Assembly (NCBI RefSeq): GCF_000379125.1
Contig: NZ_KB900626.1
Coordinates: 1,211,748 to 1,275,747 of the forward strand
Direction: 5' to 3'
Source of the DNA: Methylosinus sp. LW4
Lineage (GTDB): Bacteria > Pseudomonadota > Alphaproteobacteria > Rhizobiales > Beijerinckiaceae
DNA: 64,000 nt
Positions 61,625-64,000 of this stretch are shown one piece after another. The position numbers and the translations under genes were made by a program. Each line of letters starts with the position of its first letter. The stretch's first letter is position 1. Below the pieces are notes generated by a model that did not search any database, was not told where the DNA came from, and saw nothing but the letters and a program-made list of their open reading frames with translations.

Positions 61625-62491
61625 TCAGAACCTATACCATAGGGCGCCGAGCAGGCCGCGCTCGGCGGAATCATTGACGCCGCGCAGCGAGGCGCGAACG
61701 CCGAGCTGCAGGGCGACCTCGCGCGTGACGTCGTAGACCGCGCTCACCTGAGCTTTTTGCGAGGACATGAAAGGCGCCGATCCGCTCCAGGGAGAGAAGG
61801 AGAAAAAGCTCTGGGCCAGCAGCAGCACGCCATCGACGGGCCGCAGGCCGAAGGTCATCTCGCCGCGCAGCTCGTCGCCGCTCTGTCCGAGAGAGCGATA
61901 GCCGAGCTGCATGTCGCTGAAGCCGGACAGACCGAAAATCTCGACAGGCCAGCCCAATTGCAGACGCACATCCTCCTGCAATCGCCGCTTCATGTCGAGA
62001 TAGGTCTGCGCGGCGGGCGTCGCCGCGCGCAGGCTCCCTTGCACGGAGAGAATGGTCGCGCCCCATTCGAGCAGCCGCAGCCGGCCGCCGATCCAGCCCG
62101 CGCCGAGTCCCTCGTAACGCGCGCCGCCGCCGAGGCCGGGCGGCAGATAGAGCGGCGCGCCGGCGATCGCTTCCGCCGTCAGATATTGCAATTGCTGGAG
62201 CTGGCGCTGCTCATTGGCGCCGCGGAAACGCATATAGCTCGACTCGGCGACGAAGGTGATCTCGTCGATGAGGCCATATTCGACATAGGCCTGCGTCTCG
62301 AATTTGGCATAGGAGGGCGCGGCGACGAGCTTGCCGCGCGAGTCATAGGCCTTATGGGCGTCGGCGAAGCTGGTCGAGAGGATGACGATCCCCTCGCCCG
62401 GCTTTTGCAGAAACGCGCCGGCGCGGCACGCCGCCGATTGTAGAAACGACAGCGCCGCGACACAGGAGCAGATACGCGCCCATGAGCTCAT
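61625..62491 (-). CDS. Putative outer-membrane protein
   Basis: A 288-residue protein with a Sec-type signal peptide (MSSWARICSCVAALSFLQSA, cleavage near ACRAGA). The body alternates short beta-like blocks (FETQAYVEYGLIDEITFVAE; GAGWIGGRLRLLEW; LQLGWPVEIFGLSGF; LRGEMTFGLRPVDGVLLLA) and ends in WYRF, a terminal Phe that is typical of outer-membrane beta-barrels. I read it as a small barrel; no specific family is recognised. I chose the ATG at 62491; an alternative TTG at 62524 adds 11 residues. The stop lies 24 nt before the mobA start. Confidence 0.5.
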   Translation of the reverse strand: MSSWARICSCVAALSFLQSAACRAGAFLQKPGEGIVILSTSFADAHKAYDSRGKLVAAPSYAKFETQAYVEYGLIDEITFVAESSYMRFRGANEQRQLQQLQYLTAEAIAGAPLYLPPGLGGGARYEGLGAGWIGGRLRLLEWGATILSVQGSLRAATPAAQTYLDMKRRLQEDVRLQLGWPVEIFGLSGFSDMQLGYRSLGQSGDELRGEMTFGLRPVDGVLLLAQSFFSFSPWSGSAPFMSSQKAQVSAVYDVTREVALQLGVRASLRGVNDSAERGLLGALWYRF

Positions 62492-62616
62492 GAAGAAAAA
62501 CGCCGCATCGAGGCCCGAACGCAAGCTGCTGATCGAGCGACGAAACGCTAAAATGAAATCAATTTGTCCACAAGCGTCCGCGCCGCGGACGCCGATTCAT
62601 GGTGAAAACATACGCT

Positions 62617-64000
62617 TCAGGCGGAGAAGCTCTTTCCGCGCCAAGCGACGCTCTCGAGCTTCAATTCGCCTTTGCGCTCGAAGGCGTCGGGACGCAGGCT
62701 GAGCTCGCCGTCGATCATCTCCAGGCCGAGCAGCCCATAGGCGGCGGACAGCATGCGCGCGGCGGCGCCCGTGTACCAGCTCCAGCCGCCGCGGCCCTCA
62801 TAGCCCTCGCCCTCATAGACGTCGGCCGGCTGCTGATGCGGCGCGAGGCCGTAAATATCGGCCTGCTCCGGCGTCGTCAGTCGCGACAGCGGCGAGATGG
62901 CGAACCAAGCGTCCCACGCGCGCGCGAACAGCGCGTCGGATTGCGCCTGATCGCCGCCGGCGGCGGCCTCCAGCGCGAGGCGCGTCAGCGCGTCGATCAG
63001 CCAGGAGACGCCATGCGAATATTGGCCGCCATTCTCGCGCACGCCCGGCGGATATTCGGCGCTGCGGCCGGGATAGGGACGCGAGTTCTCGTCGAAGAAA
63101 GGCGTCACCAGCAATATGCGATCCGGCCGCGCGAGCGCCGCCAGCGCATTGTCGAGCGTCTCCTTGCCGCGCGCGAAATCCACCGCGCCGGAGAGGATCG
63201 GCCAGGAGGCGGTCATGGCGCTCATCGGCGCGACCTCGCTTCCATCATCCGCATAGGCGCGCAGGAAGCGGTCGCCCCGCCAGCAGGAATCGAGCGCAGC
63301 GCGCAGCGCCTCGGCGCGCGCGCGATAGCGAGCCGCTCGTTCGGCGTCGCCGCGCGACTCGAACAAAGGCGCGATATCGACGAGAATCCCGTGCAGGAAG
63401 AAGCCGACCCAGACGCTCTCGCCGCGTCCCTGCGCGCCGAGCAGATTGAGCCCGTCGTCCCAATCGCCCGTCCCCATCAGCGGCAGGCCATGGGCGCCGA
63501 AGCGGTCCAGCGAATAGTCGATCGCCCGCGCGCAATGGCCGAGCAGCGTGTCCTTGTCGCGCGAGGTCAGCGGCACGCTGGCGTTTCCTTCCCGATCGGG
63601 CGGCGTCAGCTCCGCCTCGAGGAAGGGCTCGATCGCGTCGAGAATGGCGTCGTCGCCGGTTCCCTTCACATAGCGGACGGTCAGATAGGGCAGCCACAGA
63701 TGCGGGTCGGAGGCGTGGGTGCGGTCGGCGATGCCGCAGCCGCCGTCCGGCGCGTCATGCCACCATTTCACCGCGTCGCCCTCGATGAACTGATGCGCGG
63801 CATGCTTCAAAATCTGCGCGCGGGCGAGTTCCGGCGCGAGATGAATGAGCGGCAGCACATCCTGCAGCTGATCGCGATAGCCGGTCGCGCCCGAGCGCTG
63901 CGCCGGGCCGGAGCGGCCCCAGAGCCGCGAGACGAGCAGCTGATAGGGCAGCCAGTCATTCACCAGCCGGTCGAATTCCGGCCGATTGGTCTTCACCCGC
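62617..64000 (-). CDS. GH94 domain of a cyclic beta-1,2-glucan synthase-like protein (5' part outside window)
   Basis: The visible C-terminal 460 residues are a glycoside hydrolase family 94 (glycosyltransferase-36 type) (alpha/alpha)6 barrel: VNDWLPYQLLVSRLWGRSG, YRDQLQDVLPL, KWWHDAPDGGCGI, MGTGDWDDGLNLLG (the catalytic Asp is within this), PPGVRENGGQYSHGVSWLID. This is the phosphorylase-like part of NdvB/Cgs-type cyclic beta-1,2-glucan synthases of Rhizobiales, which make periplasmic osmoregulatory glucans. The frame is open to the right edge, so the start and any glycosyltransferase half lie beyond. A stand-alone cellobiose-phosphorylase-like enzyme is less likely. Confidence 0.88.
   Translation of the reverse strand, partial: RVKTNRPEFDRLVNDWLPYQLLVSRLWGRSGPAQRSGATGYRDQLQDVLPLIHLAPELARAQILKHAAHQFIEGDAVKWWHDAPDGGCGIADRTHASDPHLWLPYLTVRYVKGTGDDAILDAIEPFLEAELTPPDREGNASVPLTSRDKDTLLGHCARAIDYSLDRFGAHGLPLMGTGDWDDGLNLLGAQGRGESVWVGFFLHGILVDIAPLFESRGDAERAARYRARAEALRAALDSCWRGDRFLRAYADDGSEVAPMSAMTASWPILSGAVDFARGKETLDNALAALARPDRILLVTPFFDENSRPYPGRSAEYPPGVRENGGQYSHGVSWLIDALTRLALEAAAGGDQAQSDALFARAWDAWFAISPLSRLTTPEQADIYGLAPHQQPADVYEGEGYEGRGGWSWYTGAAARMLSAAYGLLGLEMIDGELSLRPDAFERKGELKLESVAWRGKSFSA

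Overview
The window is GC-rich, gene-dense chromosomal DNA from an alphaproteobacterium, most likely a Rhizobiales/Hyphomicrobiales member. The reasons are the dusB-ntrB-ntrC-ntrY-ntrX-hfq-hflX block, the fused ispDF gene, the lipA-ratA-cinA neighbourhood, a two-domain cold-shock protein, a phasin, an OxyR-KatG pair and a cyclic beta-1,2-glucan synthase-type enzyme. The codon style reminds me of Methylosinus/Methylocystis-like organisms, but nothing here (no pmo or mxa genes) proves that. I see no rRNA, tRNA, CRISPR array, transposase or phage gene.

Layout. 1-2566: tail of a Tad (Flp) pilus locus, with a TadG-like fragment and two TadE-like pseudopilins. 2747-9531: a tightly overlapping MoxR / DUF58 / BatA-DUF4159 / VWA-membrane operon. 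9554-17220: a small unknown gene, cystathionine beta-lyase, an orphan amino-acid-binding protein with DUF817, DUF2478, a VWA-like gene with a membrane J-protein, and a SPOR-tailed D-Ala-D-Ala carboxypeptidase. 17367-24405: phasin with its own promoter and terminator, dnaE, a small membrane protein, lipA, DUF488, ratA/coq10 and cinA. 24533-29746: a chemoreceptor, then oxyR divergent from an exported katG. 29802-40879: ispDF divergent from dusB, then ntrBC, a long palindromic repeat, ntrYX, hfq and hflX. 40935-44304: SMR transporter, GST, mazG, a strongly structured intergenic stretch and a double cold-shock protein. 44305-54752 (minus strand): a housekeeping series dac-tmk-holB-(DNA glycosylase)-metG-...-tatD-metallo-hydrolase. 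54891-64000: rlpA, recJ, an epimerase, cysK, a catalytically degenerate signal peptidase paralogue, mobA, a putative outer-membrane protein and a truncated GH94 gene.

The most interesting part is 45970-49063. Here the metG-tatD interval holds a trypsin-like protease (H37/D81/S155), a divergent small protein that I read as trypsin-co-occurring domain 1 (Trypco1), and a co-directional pentapeptide-TPR protein with five near-exact 48-residue repeats. This looks like a compact protease-centred conflict or defence module without an obvious NTPase. Second in interest are the signal peptidase paralogue lacking both catalytic Ser and Lys, the exported KatG, the palindrome-embedded promoter of the dusB-ntr operon, and the structured mazG-csp spacer.

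The genes serve envelope maintenance (two Dac enzymes, RlpA, Tad pilus, Lep-like, beta-glucan), nitrogen and redox signalling (NtrBC/NtrYX/Hfq, OxyR/KatG), replication and repair (DnaE, HolB, Tmk, RecJ, glycosylase, MazG) and carbon storage (phasin).
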